Positions 55,301 through 64,000 are shown, numbered from the stretch's first letter. The stretch is DNA of 64,000 nucleotides from Chthoniobacteraceae bacterium (GCA_028293625.1 JAQGOL010000025.1:186001-250000); one strand, 5' to 3'. Numbers and translations are program-made. The notes: generated by a model not told the origin, from the sequence alone.

Positions 55301-58300
55301 ACAACACCACGACTGGAACCCAAAGCGGGCCGAGTGTCCTTTTCCGCAATACTTTTACAATTTCAGACATCACAAAACTGGCGTCCGTCACTGGTGAAAT
55401 CAAATACGATGACGGGGCGATCGTCTATGTGAACGGTACGGAAGTGCTGCATACCGCGAATCTGCCAGTGCCAAGCACACTTACTACTTACGCCGATTTG
55501 AGCGGCACCACCGAGAACGCGCTCGCGGCACTAAGCATCCCGCTAAACCTTCTCCATGACGGCGTGAATACGATTGCCGTCCAAGTGCATCAGCATGATA
55601 CAGGAAGCACCGACAGCACATTTGATCTTAAGCTTGCCGCCAATCTTACTTCTGCGGATCCGGGCAATTTCACCCTGAGCGCCAGCGTCGGCAGCCTCGG
55701 CGCACAGAAACTGATCAGCTCCCTGGGCGCCCAGACGCAAACCGTGGCCACCGGGACTTTGCCCGCGGGCGCGACGAACTGGAGCGGCATTGTCCATGTC
55801 ACGGGCGACGTGACGGTTCCAACAGGCGCGACTCTAACCATCGCAGCTGGCACCCATGTGTTGGTTGATGGCACCGTCACCGCGGGCGATACCGCGGGAA
55901 AACGGATTATCGTCAACGGCACGCTCAATGCCAATGGCACGGCCGCCGCGCCAATCAGCATTACTTCAGCCGATCCGGCAACGCGCTGGGGCCAGCTCAG
56001 TTTCTCCGCTGCCCAGCCTTCCATCCTCAACTACGTTTTTCTGAGCCACGCCGGACACGTTAACGGGACCGGCCACACTTCCCGTGGTCCGGCGATGCGG
56101 ATGGCGGGCTCGAACGTGACCCTGAACGACAGCGCGATCGCCGACTCTCCGGCGAAAGCCATTTACACCAGCGGCACCTGTAATTTGGTAATCGAGCATT
56201 CCCTCATCACGCGGCTCATTACCGGTCCGGAATTGGAAGATGGCTGCTCGCTGCTTTTGGAAGACTCCAATATCCAGCTCATTCTGCCCGACTACCGCGA
56301 GAGCAGTTCCAATGCGCCCGATGACGAAGATTGCCTCTACGTGCATAACGGCACGGGGCGTCCGATCACTGTGCGCCGTTCGGTATTTGCGCGATGCGGC
56401 GACGATGCATTTGATTGTTTGGGCGGTCCGATCACGGTGGAGGACTCGATCCTGCGCGAAGCATGGGACAAAGGGATGAGCCTGCTTAACAATGACCTGA
56501 CTATCTCGCGTACGCTTATTGTCGATTGTGACAAGGCGATCGTTCCCAAATGCAACGTGGCCAACGGCACGGTGACTATCAACGTAGATCAGGTCACGGT
56601 GCTAAGTGAGGATCATAACACCACTCTCGCCCCGTGGGGTTATAGCGTGGCGCCGGGAAATCCGGATCCCGACACCGCCAGTACCGGCCTTTATACACAG
56701 GATAAAAACGGGCAGAGCGTCGCCAGCGCCCACATTAATATCACGGCCAGGAACTCTATTATTGAAGCGAAAGAACCGATCAAGGTCGACCCGCTTTACC
56801 CTAACTCCGGCACGATCGTCACCTATAGCAACACCTTCGATGTTGATACAGCCGGGGCCGCCACCTGGCCCGGCCCTGGCAACGTGGAAGGCGCGCCACT
56901 CCTTGTTGATGAACTTAACAAAAACTTCCATCTCACCGCGGCCTCCCCGGCCCACGATGCGGGCGACCCGGCTTCGACCCCGGATTCGGATGGCACCCGC
57001 GCCGACATGGGCGCTCTTGCCTTTGGCGGCACGGACTCCGGCGCAAGCGGCACCGTGACATGGTCGCCCTCAGGCGGCCCTTACCACATCACGGCCGATG
57101 TGACGGTTCCCGCCGGTCTGACCCTTGTGATCCAGGCTGGAACCAGCGTGCAGTTCGACCAGAATAAACGGCTTACAGTAAAAGGGACGCTGCAGGTGGA
57201 AGGCACAAAGGAAGCGCATGTTACTTTTTCCCATGTTCCCGGCACGATTGCGGCGGGCGATTGCGACCCGATCAAGAACGGCGTGCAAACGGGTCCCCCA
57301 AAATGGGGCGGCATCCGAATCGTTGATAGCTTGGGCCGGGAGAACAAGATTGCTTACGCGGACTTTATCAATGCGCAGGGCACTTCACCGGTAAGCACGG
57401 AGACGCAGCAGGAAAACTGGGGCAGCATCGGCGTTATCCGCTCATGGGCATGGATTGACCACTGCACTTGGAGCGGGTCGCATTTGCGCTGGTGCTATGG
57501 GCGCTGCGCCAAGCTGACGGTTTCCCACTGTATCTTTGGAAACATGTTCGACGCAACCGAAGCGCCGCCCGCCGACTTTATTACCGGAGCCGATAACTCG
57601 CAGGAGCCGCTCAAAGTGGAATATATCAGCACCGACGCTGCGTTGGCCGGCAACGCCAACTTTGTAAGCGGCTTCCCGGTTGGCGGCTGGTTCCGGGTTT
57701 ATTACAACGATTTCTATGGCAATAAAGGCCACAACGATGTCTTTGACGGCGATGGCGGCCGGGTTGGCACAACCTATCCGCTGGACTGCCGTTACAACTA
57801 CTTCCATGGTTTGAGCGGCGACGAACATATGGATCTGAAAGGCGACGCGCTCATTGCCAATAATATCATTGAGCATGCCACCAAGGATCAGTGGACCTCT
57901 GACAACGGCTACTCGAATGCGATCAGCACCGATAACGTCGGCGCCGGAACCACGATCATGGTGGCGCGCAACCTCTTTTTCGATCTGGATCACGCGGCCA
58001 ACCTCAAGGGCGATGTAGCCGCCTATTTCGAACACAATACCTGCGCCAACTTCCACACTGATTTCCATTACGTTCAAGGCGCGCCTTATAACATCGATCA
58101 GCAGGTCAAATGCTCGGTCATCAACGTGTTTGTGCCCGAGGATGGAGGCGCTCCGCCCCATGGCGACGGTTTTTATATGGGCTACAACCTGATCAGCGGC
58201 GTGCCGCGTCTGGTGAGCGGCGCGGACTCCACCAAGATCAACGGCACGACCATCGTCAATACCATCACTACCAAGATCGAGTTTAACCAGAATATTGCCG

Positions 58301-60567
58301 ATCAGGTAACCGACCTTGCCATTGGCGCCAATCATCCAGGCACCATCTATAACTCGGCTTTTGGAACCAACATTCAGGCTGCTCCAGGGTTCGTCGACGC
58401 GGCGGCAAAAAACTTCGCCCTCAAGGCTGAATCCGCGGCAAAAGGAAGCGGGCCGGGCGGACTTGATATTGGCTATACGATTTCCGAGTGGGTCTACCTG
58501 CTCGGCGGCCCCTCCTCGGTTACTCAAAACAATTCAGCGAGCTTTCAAGTCGGCGGCCCTGGGCTGATCGCCTATAAATGGCGGCTCGATGGCGGCTCGT
58601 GGAGCGCGGTGCTCCCAATCGGCTCCGGCGCGGTCTATCCACGCACCGGCGCCACCGTCCGGCAGGCGGTTTTGAACTTAACAAACCTTGGCAATGGACA
58701 GCATACGCTTGAGGTGATTGGACAAGACTTCGCCGGCAACTGGCAGGATGCTGATCCGGCAAAGAGCTACGACGGACTGCCTCAGTTTGCGCCGACCACG
58801 CGCACATGGACTGTCAATACGGCGGGCGTCTTGGTCAGGCTCAACGAAATCCTCGCCGATAGCGCCACCGCGTTTGATACCATCGAGCTTTACAATGGCG
58901 GCACAGCGGCCGTGAACATCGGCGGCTACACGCTCAGTGATGATCCGCTTGAGCTCTCCAAATACACGATTCCAGCGGGAACCATGATCGCGGCCGGCGG
59001 CTACTATAGCGTTACTTCAGCCGTGTCAGGCATCTCACTCGATAAGGACGGGGAAACCGTTTACCTGCGCAATGGTGCCACACTTGTGGATTCGGTGTCG
59101 TTTGGCCACCAAATCGCGGAGCTTACAATCGGACGCATTGGAACCAGTGGCGATTGGGCGCTTTGCACACCGACATTCGGAGCCGCCAATGTTCCCCTCC
59201 AATTGGGCGATCCCGGCGCCGTCCGCATTAGTGAATGGTTCGCGGATGGTGAAGTTCTCTACAACAACGATTTTATTGAGCTCGCCAATCCGGGCCCGTT
59301 GCCAGTGGCGCTCGCCGGTATGCGCCTGAGCGACAATCCCATCGGCAATCCCAAAGCCCACATTATCGCGCCGCTCAGTTTCATTGCCGCGAACGGCTAC
59401 TTGAAGTTCATAGCTGATGGAAATACGAGCGCGGGACCAACGCACCTTGCTTTCTCCCTTGATCCCGAGCAGGAGGTCATCGCGCTGGCCGATTCCAAAG
59501 GCATCCAACTCGACATCCTCTTGTTTGGACCGCAAACCACCGATTACTCGCAAGGTCGCGACGCTGCCGGATTGCCAACCTACTACGAACTGCCGACCGC
59601 CGGCCTTGCCAATGGCACCGGCGATCCTGCGTACGCCAATGCGCTTGCGCTCCTCCATGGGCTTCGGATTACGGAGATCATGTTCAACCCGGTGGGCGGC
59701 AACGATTTTGAATTCATCGAGCTGCGCAACGTCGGCGCGGTGGCGTTTAACCTGAACGGGGTTAAACTGGTGAACGGCATTAGCTTCACCTTCCCGCTCC
59801 TGACACTCAGTCCCGGCAAGAACGTTGTGCTTGTTTCCAATCTGGCCCAGTTCCGCAGCCGTTATGGCAACGATCCCGCGGTGGCCGGTGTTTACTCCGG
59901 GAAACTCGACAACAGCGGCGAAGGCATCTCACTTCAATTGCCGCCGCCGTTTGACGCTAACATTCTTACTTTCACCTATAGCGACAGCTGGCAGTTAAGC
60001 ACCGATGGATACGGCAAGTCACTTGTCGTGTTTAATCCGCTGGCACCCGCCAATCAGTGGGCCGACAGCGATACCTGGACGGCCAGCGCCAGCGTTGGAG
60101 GCGATCCGGATGGCTACACTATCGCACCACCCGACAGTTTCGGCGCGTGGATGGCTTATTACAATATTGCCGGCACCACTTCCGATGGTGATCTCGATGG
60201 AATTCCAGCGGTAATTGAATACGCATTAGGGCTTGATCCAACCAACGCCACGGACGCTGACGGTCCTTCTGCCTTGCCTTTTACAAGCCTCGACGCGACC
60301 CGCCATCTCGTGCTGCATTTCTCGATCCCCTCCAATGCCTTTGCCTCGCAACTGCATGGATTCTCCGACACGGTCTATACAGTGCAGGCGAGCAGCACGC
60401 TTGGCAACTGGACCACGATTGCCACCAAGAGCGTCAATACACCCTGGACTGGAACGGCCACCGTCACCCTGGGATCCGTGATCAATAACCGGGTCCCGGT
60501 TCATGTGCAGGATGCAGGTGCCGCCGCACCACGCTACCTCCGACTTCAGGTCACAACTACGCGGTAG
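52393..60567 (+). CDS. Giant secreted LTD-CotH-beta-helix surface protein (2,724 aa)
   Basis: The start is the ATG at 52393, giving a signal peptide (MKRLLFAALTASLLIV); the frame continues 79 codons upstream without one. Domain order: lamin-tail 1 (about 27-155, LINEIMFHPAGTPED); Ig-like; CotH kinase (about 335-640) with LVEHDMDTTMSFGG, where D605 and D607 form the acidic pair; a jelly-roll segment (about 916-1085) with YDDGAIVYVNG; two right-handed beta-helix regions (about 1115-1535 and 1555-2030); Ig-like (2036-2145); lamin-tail domains 2, 3 and 4 (about 2146-2266, 2274-2389, 2419-2556); and a DGDLDG calcium-type loop near 2592. Probably cell-surface or secreted. Larger relative of the 5870-8002 protein, and lies directly behind operon 2. 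Confidence 0.85.
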   Translation: MKRLLFAALTASLLIVPALDMRAAALINEIMFHPAGTPEDPAQEWIEIYNSDPAAAIDLSNWKLSKGIDFVFPAGATLAPGGYLVVAANVAVFNAAHTGPNAVPNVIGGWVGKLSNSGNTIRLEDSQGVTIQEVSYASEGDWAIRARGPLDLAHRGWIWTNNADGAGNSLELRNPALFAENNGQNWAASIAVGGTPGAANGNTAADIAPLISNIKHRPHIPRSTDPIKISAAVTGELNDPVSVSLKWRIDGSASFISVPMTDGNNDGEFDATIPPQANLSIIEFYIQATDTAAHSRTWPAPVRTSNPGVTPETFAQAANALLQVDNSYDPTVAWTPGAQPIYRVVLTAAERTELNQIWTNVGGSDQSDASFNATFLSLDGTGQDTNYLASVRNRGNGSRQGPPNNALFSFPTDALWKGRKDIALNCRYAHSQNLGALLMTRMGVAVQDTAAAQARFNGVNLALASNVMYGTYARVEQLGGDWVKHHFPLDSAGNLYQVRDIQDSGNLRYEGADQAAYTDSYFKQTNSDAADWSDIVRLCDVLNNSPAAGYKAAVSQVIDLDQWLTYLAGNALIGNQEGGISTGRGDDYSLYRGLLDPRFRLVEHDMDTTMSFGGVAAVPNASIFTAYEGLPGLSKLLNDPSILPDYYAKYLELIDRVFNPGTANPLIDQAIGYLAANQPAAVTAAKNFLVNRRAGVLAQIQQNYAMTITTGVADVDGSYNSTDGSATISGTFNVAKTRSILVNGVPATLYYRANGAANPAGTWKVVVAAGSTFFKPGINSVTANFYDGPNGTGAIINSLAATLIYSTAATQTNVAGTLSPPGTLSVTAPANYVPGTPIFVRIDLRNTLGDLDRLAWNRTATLTGSNGIVLNPATVPLYNGVGSALVSVGSSSGGNSQILFSYGTGGTGTAGSGVPGSIWKSKTDMTSATIAAIPATWKDEGFDDSTWVSVATQTGYGDLDENTPFARVDYNTTTGTQSGPSVLFRNTFTISDITKLASVTGEIKYDDGAIVYVNGTEVLHTANLPVPSTLTTYADLSGTTENALAALSIPLNLLHDGVNTIAVQVHQHDTGSTDSTFDLKLAANLTSADPGNFTLSASVGSLGAQKLISSLGAQTQTVATGTLPAGATNWSGIVHVTGDVTVPTGATLTIAAGTHVLVDGTVTAGDTAGKRIIVNGTLNANGTAAAPISITSADPATRWGQLSFSAAQPSILNYVFLSHAGHVNGTGHTSRGPAMRMAGSNVTLNDSAIADSPAKAIYTSGTCNLVIEHSLITRLITGPELEDGCSLLLEDSNIQLILPDYRESSSNAPDDEDCLYVHNGTGRPITVRRSVFARCGDDAFDCLGGPITVEDSILREAWDKGMSLLNNDLTISRTLIVDCDKAIVPKCNVANGTVTINVDQVTVLSEDHNTTLAPWGYSVAPGNPDPDTASTGLYTQDKNGQSVASAHINITARNSIIEAKEPIKVDPLYPNSGTIVTYSNTFDVDTAGAATWPGPGNVEGAPLLVDELNKNFHLTAASPAHDAGDPASTPDSDGTRADMGALAFGGTDSGASGTVTWSPSGGPYHITADVTVPAGLTLVIQAGTSVQFDQNKRLTVKGTLQVEGTKEAHVTFSHVPGTIAAGDCDPIKNGVQTGPPKWGGIRIVDSLGRENKIAYADFINAQGTSPVSTETQQENWGSIGVIRSWAWIDHCTWSGSHLRWCYGRCAKLTVSHCIFGNMFDATEAPPADFITGADNSQEPLKVEYISTDAALAGNANFVSGFPVGGWFRVYYNDFYGNKGHNDVFDGDGGRVGTTYPLDCRYNYFHGLSGDEHMDLKGDALIANNIIEHATKDQWTSDNGYSNAISTDNVGAGTTIMVARNLFFDLDHAANLKGDVAAYFEHNTCANFHTDFHYVQGAPYNIDQQVKCSVINVFVPEDGGAPPHGDGFYMGYNLISGVPRLVSGADSTKINGTTIVNTITTKIEFNQNIADQVTDLAIGANHPGTIYNSAFGTNIQAAPGFVDAAAKNFALKAESAAKGSGPGGLDIGYTISEWVYLLGGPSSVTQNNSASFQVGGPGLIAYKWRLDGGSWSAVLPIGSGAVYPRTGATVRQAVLNLTNLGNGQHTLEVIGQDFAGNWQDADPAKSYDGLPQFAPTTRTWTVNTAGVLVRLNEILADSATAFDTIELYNGGTAAVNIGGYTLSDDPLELSKYTIPAGTMIAAGGYYSVTSAVSGISLDKDGETVYLRNGATLVDSVSFGHQIAELTIGRIGTSGDWALCTPTFGAANVPLQLGDPGAVRISEWFADGEVLYNNDFIELANPGPLPVALAGMRLSDNPIGNPKAHIIAPLSFIAANGYLKFIADGNTSAGPTHLAFSLDPEQEVIALADSKGIQLDILLFGPQTTDYSQGRDAAGLPTYYELPTAGLANGTGDPAYANALALLHGLRITEIMFNPVGGNDFEFIELRNVGAVAFNLNGVKLVNGISFTFPLLTLSPGKNVVLVSNLAQFRSRYGNDPAVAGVYSGKLDNSGEGISLQLPPPFDANILTFTYSDSWQLSTDGYGKSLVVFNPLAPANQWADSDTWTASASVGGDPDGYTIAPPDSFGAWMAYYNIAGTTSDGDLDGIPAVIEYALGLDPTNATDADGPSALPFTSLDATRHLVLHFSIPSNAFASQLHGFSDTVYTVQASSTLGNWTTIATKSVNTPWTGTATVTLGSVINNRVPVHVQDAGAAAPRYLRLQVTTTR

Positions 60568-60673
60568 CCTCTGGATTGTAAGCGCTCCGGCAGCGGCTTA
60601 AAATGAAGGCAAAAACTGCGGCTCCCAACACATCTGGCAGCCAAGCTGGAAGCGATGGCGGTGCGGAGGAGCA

Positions 60674-62443
60674 ATGCCAACTACGAAAAAGCAGAATTCA
60701 CCGATTCCCAAGTGCCTGACAGGCATCAGCGGATTTGACGATATTACCAATGGCGGCCTTCCAAGGGGTCGGGCAACGCTGTTAATGGGCGGAACGGGAA
60801 GCGGAAAAACCGTGTTTGCTCTGCAGACCTTGGTGAACGGAGCACGCACCAGCCGGGAACCGGGCATCTTTGTCGCTTTTGAGGAAGGTGCCGACCGGAT
60901 CAATGCGAACGCAGCGAGTTTTAATTGGAATGCCCGGGAGCTTGGGGAAAATCAGCTCTTTATCTTTGATGCACGCGTTCGACCTGATGTAGTTAAAGCG
61001 GGCGAATTCGACCTCAAAGGCATGCTTGCAGGCATCAAGGATAAGGTCACCACGATGAAAGCCAAACGGATCGTGTTCGATTCACTTGATGTGCTTCTGA
61101 ATCTTCTGGAAAATCCCGCGTTGGAACGGCGGGAAGTCTATCGGCTTTTTGATTGGCTCGTTGAAAACGAACTCACCGGTATTATTACCATGAAACTCGA
61201 GGCCGGACAGCCGGCTGCCGGAAGCTACGCGTTCATGCAGTTTCATAGCGAGTGCGTTGTGCAGCTCGGACGCCGCCAGGTCAATCGCTTTTCATTACGC
61301 GAATTGCAGGTCTTAAAATATCGCGGCTCATCGCATTCCGACGATCAAACCCCTTTTGTGATTCTCTCCTCGGGAATTGAAGTAGCCAGCAACAGCCCAA
61401 GCGAACTTGAGCACGAGGCATCCACGGAACGGGTTCCAACCGGGATAGCGCAGCTTGATGAAATGCTGGGCGGCGGTTATTTCCGGGGAAACAGCGCGCT
61501 GATTACCGGCGCGCCAGGCACAGCCAAGTCGATCCTTTCAGGAGCATTTATCGAAGCCGCCTGCCGACGGGGTGAACGCACCCTCTATATTACTTTTGAC
61601 GAGAACGCCAGCGAGGTTGAACGCAATCTTTCCTCGGTGAGTATTGAGATCGGCTCCTATCACCGGAGCGGGCTCTTGCGCTTTTTTGTGGCGCGCACCG
61701 AAGCGGCAAGCGGGCCGGTGCATTTAATGAAAATAAAGCTGCTTATTGAAGAATTTAAGCCGCGTTGCGTGGTAGTCGACCCGGTGTCCGCTCTAATCAG
61801 AGCCGGCGACGTGGAGACCGCGGAAACAATTGTTGAGCGGCTCCTATATAACACGCAAGCCAAAGGGATTACTACAATCTGCACGAGCATAGTGGAGGAT
61901 ACGGCGACCCTGCTTGGCACTACTCCCATCTACGTTACAACCATCACGGATACTTGGATTCATGTAAGCTATTTTATTCAAAGCGGGGAACGCAACCGTT
62001 CGCTTTCAATCGTCAAATCGCGCGGAATGGGCCATTCCAACCGGATTTGCGAGTTGATCCTCAGCGACAATGGCGTCGCCTTGAACGACGTGTACGTTTC
62101 GCAAGGGGAAGTGGTGATGGGCAGCCTGCGATGGAGCCGTCAATTGGAAGAACAAGCCGAGCATCGCCAGGTGAAGGCGGAGATCGAAAAAATGCAGCGC
62201 GAAATTGACAAGGCAAAAGCGGAGCTCCCGGCTCAAGTCGATAGCCTGGAACGCCAGCTCAACATCAAACAGGCCAAACTCAATGAGCTAATCGCCGCGC
62301 AGAATGCTCAGGAAGCAAGCCGCACACGACAGCTCAAGCCTGAGACAGGACACACAAAGAGCGAAATGCCTTCAAAAGGGCACAAATCGACATCGGGCAA
62401 AACCACCGGTCCAAGGCGGCATGGGAAAGGAGAAGCGCAATGA
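60674..62443 (+). CDS. kaiC: KaiC-family circadian-clock-type ATPase
   Basis: A 589-aa protein with two RecA-like domains. CI: Walker A GGTGSGKT (39-46) and the FEE pair at 75-77. CII: GAPGTAKS (279-286) and FDEN, so the first catalytic Glu of CII is Asp. The phosphorylation-loop segment reads YVTTITDTW, placing T422-T423 where cyanobacterial KaiC has Ser-Thr. The C-terminal ~100 residues are a coiled coil plus a Lys/Ser-rich tail, longer than in classical KaiC. A strong Shine-Dalgarno (GGAGG at 60665-60669) supports the start. kaiB overlaps by four bases. No kaiA is present. Expected role: ATP-driven timing or stress signalling through KaiB. Confidence 0.92.
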   Translation: MPTTKKQNSPIPKCLTGISGFDDITNGGLPRGRATLLMGGTGSGKTVFALQTLVNGARTSREPGIFVAFEEGADRINANAASFNWNARELGENQLFIFDARVRPDVVKAGEFDLKGMLAGIKDKVTTMKAKRIVFDSLDVLLNLLENPALERREVYRLFDWLVENELTGIITMKLEAGQPAAGSYAFMQFHSECVVQLGRRQVNRFSLRELQVLKYRGSSHSDDQTPFVILSSGIEVASNSPSELEHEASTERVPTGIAQLDEMLGGGYFRGNSALITGAPGTAKSILSGAFIEAACRRGERTLYITFDENASEVERNLSSVSIEIGSYHRSGLLRFFVARTEAASGPVHLMKIKLLIEEFKPRCVVVDPVSALIRAGDVETAETIVERLLYNTQAKGITTICTSIVEDTATLLGTTPIYVTTITDTWIHVSYFIQSGERNRSLSIVKSRGMGHSNRICELILSDNGVALNDVYVSQGEVVMGSLRWSRQLEEQAEHRQVKAEIEKMQREIDKAKAELPAQVDSLERQLNIKQAKLNELIAAQNAQEASRTRQLKPETGHTKSEMPSKGHKSTSGKTTGPRRHGKGEAQ

Positions 62444-62769
62444 GCCCGCAACGCCGCAAAAAGAAAACAACGCCCGAGAATCCCAAGCTGATGCTGCGGC
62501 TCTATATTGTTGAAAACGCGATTCATTCAAACCACGCGATTGCCAACCTCAAAGCCATTTGCACAAAGCACTTGGCTGACCATTTCAAGCTTGAAATCGT
62601 AGATGTGCTCAATGAACCCCGCCAGATCATCAAATATCAAATCTTGGCGACGCCTACTTTGATCAAGCTATCGCCTGAACCGGTCCGCACCATCATCGGC
62701 GATCTTAGTGATGAGCAGAAAGTTCTGGATGCGCTCGGCATCATGCCCGCTCCTCCTCCTTCGAGTTAA
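62440..62769 (+). CDS. kaiB: KaiB-family protein
   Basis: A 109-aa KaiB-like protein with thioredoxin-like fold: LMLRLYIVENAIHSNHAIAN, ILATPTLIKLSPEPVRTIIGD and VLDALGI match the family from first strand to last helix. The start codon overlaps the kaiC stop (ATGA, 62440-62443), and AAGGAG at 62427-62432 is a good ribosome-binding site. KaiB binds KaiC, and in clocks slows or reverses its phosphorylation. The N-terminal ~14 residues are Lys/Arg-rich. It converges with the halogenase-type gene 63 bases away. Confidence 0.93.
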   Translation: MSPQRRKKKTTPENPKLMLRLYIVENAIHSNHAIANLKAICTKHLADHFKLEIVDVLNEPRQIIKYQILATPTLIKLSPEPVRTIIGDLSDEQKVLDALGIMPAPPPSS

Positions 62770-62832
62770 TAATCGCCCGACCTATTCCATGCAGCCGGAA
62801 AACGGAGGCAGAAAGGGGAGGATAAACCGAGG

Positions 62833-64000
62833 TTACCTCTCCCCGTGCCAGCTCCAGCGCGGATCGCGGATAATACCGAGAGCTTCCTTCACATCCATCC
62901 CGGCTTTTGCCTGCATGGCAAAGTCGGCGCGGCGGCTGTTCCACAAGCGGGTTTCCGTTTCAGAAACCACCTGCTTTCTATAAGGCACGCGATTGCCAAC
63001 GAGCATCACCAAATAGCCTTCTATGCCGAAGGTGTTTTCCGTGCCACGCAGGATATAGCGTCCAAACCCGCTTGGGCCGTTCTCGCGATAAAACTCCAGA
63101 AGCTGCTCGATTCCGCTGATGTCCGTATCCGCGCGGCAATGGCGCCAGAAGGGCGTATCGAGCCGGGTATTGGCGTAATAATGGAGCGCCAGAAAATCGC
63201 GGACATCGTCCCAAAGTCCACTGACCATCTGATTAAAAAGCCGGCGCATGGAAGGCGTGGCGACAAAGCTGCAATGCAGGAGTTGGTCCACGAGCGTCTG
63301 GCATTCCATGCATACAATCATCAGCGAAGTCGCTTCCAGCGGCTCGACAAAACCGGCGGCGTTGCCTACCGCCACCACGTTGTCCACCCAGTTGCGCTGG
63401 TAGCGGCCAGAGCGGAATTTAACCACGCGCGGCGAAGAGGGAGCTTTGGGATTTTTACTCAAAAACTCAGCGCACGCTTCATCATCGGAGATCGACTGCG
63501 AGGCATAAACATAACCACGATTAACGTGATGCTCGTGCTCGATCTGCCATGACCACCCCGCATTCATCGTCTCCGCCACTGTATAGGGAAGGATCGGTTC
63601 ATCCGTGCGCTCCCAGCCGCCCACTACCGCCCGGTCGCAAAAAAGCGAGCGATCGTAGCTGATATACGGCTCTTCGAGCACGCGTCCAAGCAGCTCACTC
63701 CGAAAGCCGCTTGAATCGATAAACAGATCCGCTTCAAGCCGGCGCCCGTCTTCGAGCTGCACCGCCGCAATCCCTTCCGGCCCGCGTTCCGCGCCGCTTA
63801 CTTTGCCCTCGATAATTTCCACGCCAAGCTGGCAAGCCACAAACTCCAACACTTCAACCAGCTTCTTATTCTCGATATGAAACCCAAACCACGGTTCCAT
63901 GATCGGACCCGTGCCGTTAGGTTGCCGGGCAAACGCTTTATCGTGCGCCATGAGCGCGGCGGGAATGTCTGTACAACGAAATTCCTTTTCGCAGTAGTAG
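62833..64000 (-). CDS. Flavin-dependent tryptophan-halogenase-family enzyme, N-terminus beyond window
   Basis: The frame is open to the window end, with YYCEKEFRCTDIPAAL encoded beyond the internal Met at 63951, so that Met is not the start and the N-terminal FAD motif and catalytic Lys region lie outside. What remains is typical: MAHDKAFARQPNG, EPWFGFHIENKKLVEVLEF, DLFIDSSGFRSELL, and VVAVGNAAGFVEPLEATSL. The substrate motif reads GWSWQIEHEH, i.e. WxWxI with Glu where halogenases have Pro. Without the N-terminal half I cannot say whether Lys and FAD residues are intact. It may be a halogenase or a related monooxygenase; no biosynthetic cluster genes are adjacent on this side. Confidence 0.85.
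   Translation of the reverse strand, partial: YYCEKEFRCTDIPAALMAHDKAFARQPNGTGPIMEPWFGFHIENKKLVEVLEFVACQLGVEIIEGKVSGAERGPEGIAAVQLEDGRRLEADLFIDSSGFRSELLGRVLEEPYISYDRSLFCDRAVVGGWERTDEPILPYTVAETMNAGWSWQIEHEHHVNRGYVYASQSISDDEACAEFLSKNPKAPSSPRVVKFRSGRYQRNWVDNVVAVGNAAGFVEPLEATSLMIVCMECQTLVDQLLHCSFVATPSMRRLFNQMVSGLWDDVRDFLALHYYANTRLDTPFWRHCRADTDISGIEQLLEFYRENGPSGFGRYILRGTENTFGIEGYLVMLVGNRVPYRKQVVSETETRLWNSRRADFAMQAKAGMDVKEALGIIRDPRWSWHGER

Noticed and set aside
57442-58527. 361-codon open frame on the minus strand
   Set aside because: Antisense to the beta-helix part of the giant surface protein; low-information residues and no domain.
1-64000. CRISPR arrays, tRNA/rRNA genes, insertion sequences, integrases
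   Set aside because: No regularly spaced repeats, cloverleaf-like segments, transposase or recombinase motifs were seen in the intergenic spaces or predicted proteins; this was by eye, not by a dedicated search.

Overview
The window is GC-rich and gene-dense, with secreted-protein-rich gene content that best fits a Verrucomicrobiota genome, possibly a soil Chthoniobacterales-type lineage. Pointers are the adjacent DUF1800/DUF1501 pair, CotH kinases joined to lamin-tail domains, very large beta-helix surface proteins, and MoxR-DUF58-BatA-VWA operons. The taxonomic call is inference; no rRNA, tRNA or marker gene is present to test it. I saw no CRISPR array, insertion sequence, integrase or phage gene. 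No gene-free stretch exceeds about 260 bases.

Layout. 1-432: tail of a [2Fe-2S] thioredoxin-like ferredoxin. 437-1558 (-): LuxR-type regulator. 1700-8002: secreted set of DUF1800 protein with Ig-like repeats, Tat-exported DUF1501 protein and LTD-CotH protein. 8112-19989: operon 1, MoxR ATPase, DUF58, BatA/VWA membrane protein, VWA plus amidotransferase-like membrane protein, 1,243-aa membrane/coiled-coil protein and a secreted alpha/alpha-toroid protein. 19995-22935: two divergent flavin enzymes of the halogenase/geranylgeranyl-reductase-like type. 22986-24419: CPA2 antiporter. 24431-25222 (-): DUF1264 protein. 25440-27038: sulfite-oxidase-type molybdoenzyme plus c-type cytochrome. 27081-34798 (-): complete kdpABC-kdpD-kdpE potassium uptake and sensing operon. 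34887-37159: Asp-box beta-propeller protein, small proline-rich secreted protein followed by a clear terminator, and a lipocalin. 37298-52132: operon 2, a second copy of the MoxR-DUF58-BatA-VWA-coiled-coil set, extended by two paralogous secreted lectin-like proteins and closed by a second toroid protein. 52393-60567: a 2,724-aa LTD-CotH-beta-helix surface protein. 60674-62769: kaiC-kaiB. 62833-64000 (-): flavin-dependent tryptophan-halogenase-type enzyme running off the end.

The most striking content is the pair of parallel MoxR/VWA operons. Both keep the same gene order: AAA+ ATPase, DUF58, BatA/VWA, VWA-amidotransferase-like, coiled-coil membrane protein, secreted alpha/alpha-toroid protein. 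Each has an LTD-CotH protein beside it, upstream of operon 1 and downstream of operon 2. MoxR/VWA systems are generally thought to act as chaperones that mature protein complexes. Here the order suggests an envelope machine whose extracytoplasmic client or partner is the toroid protein, with CotH-type kinases possibly modifying surface proteins. That functional link is inference; gene order, domain content and motifs were read directly.
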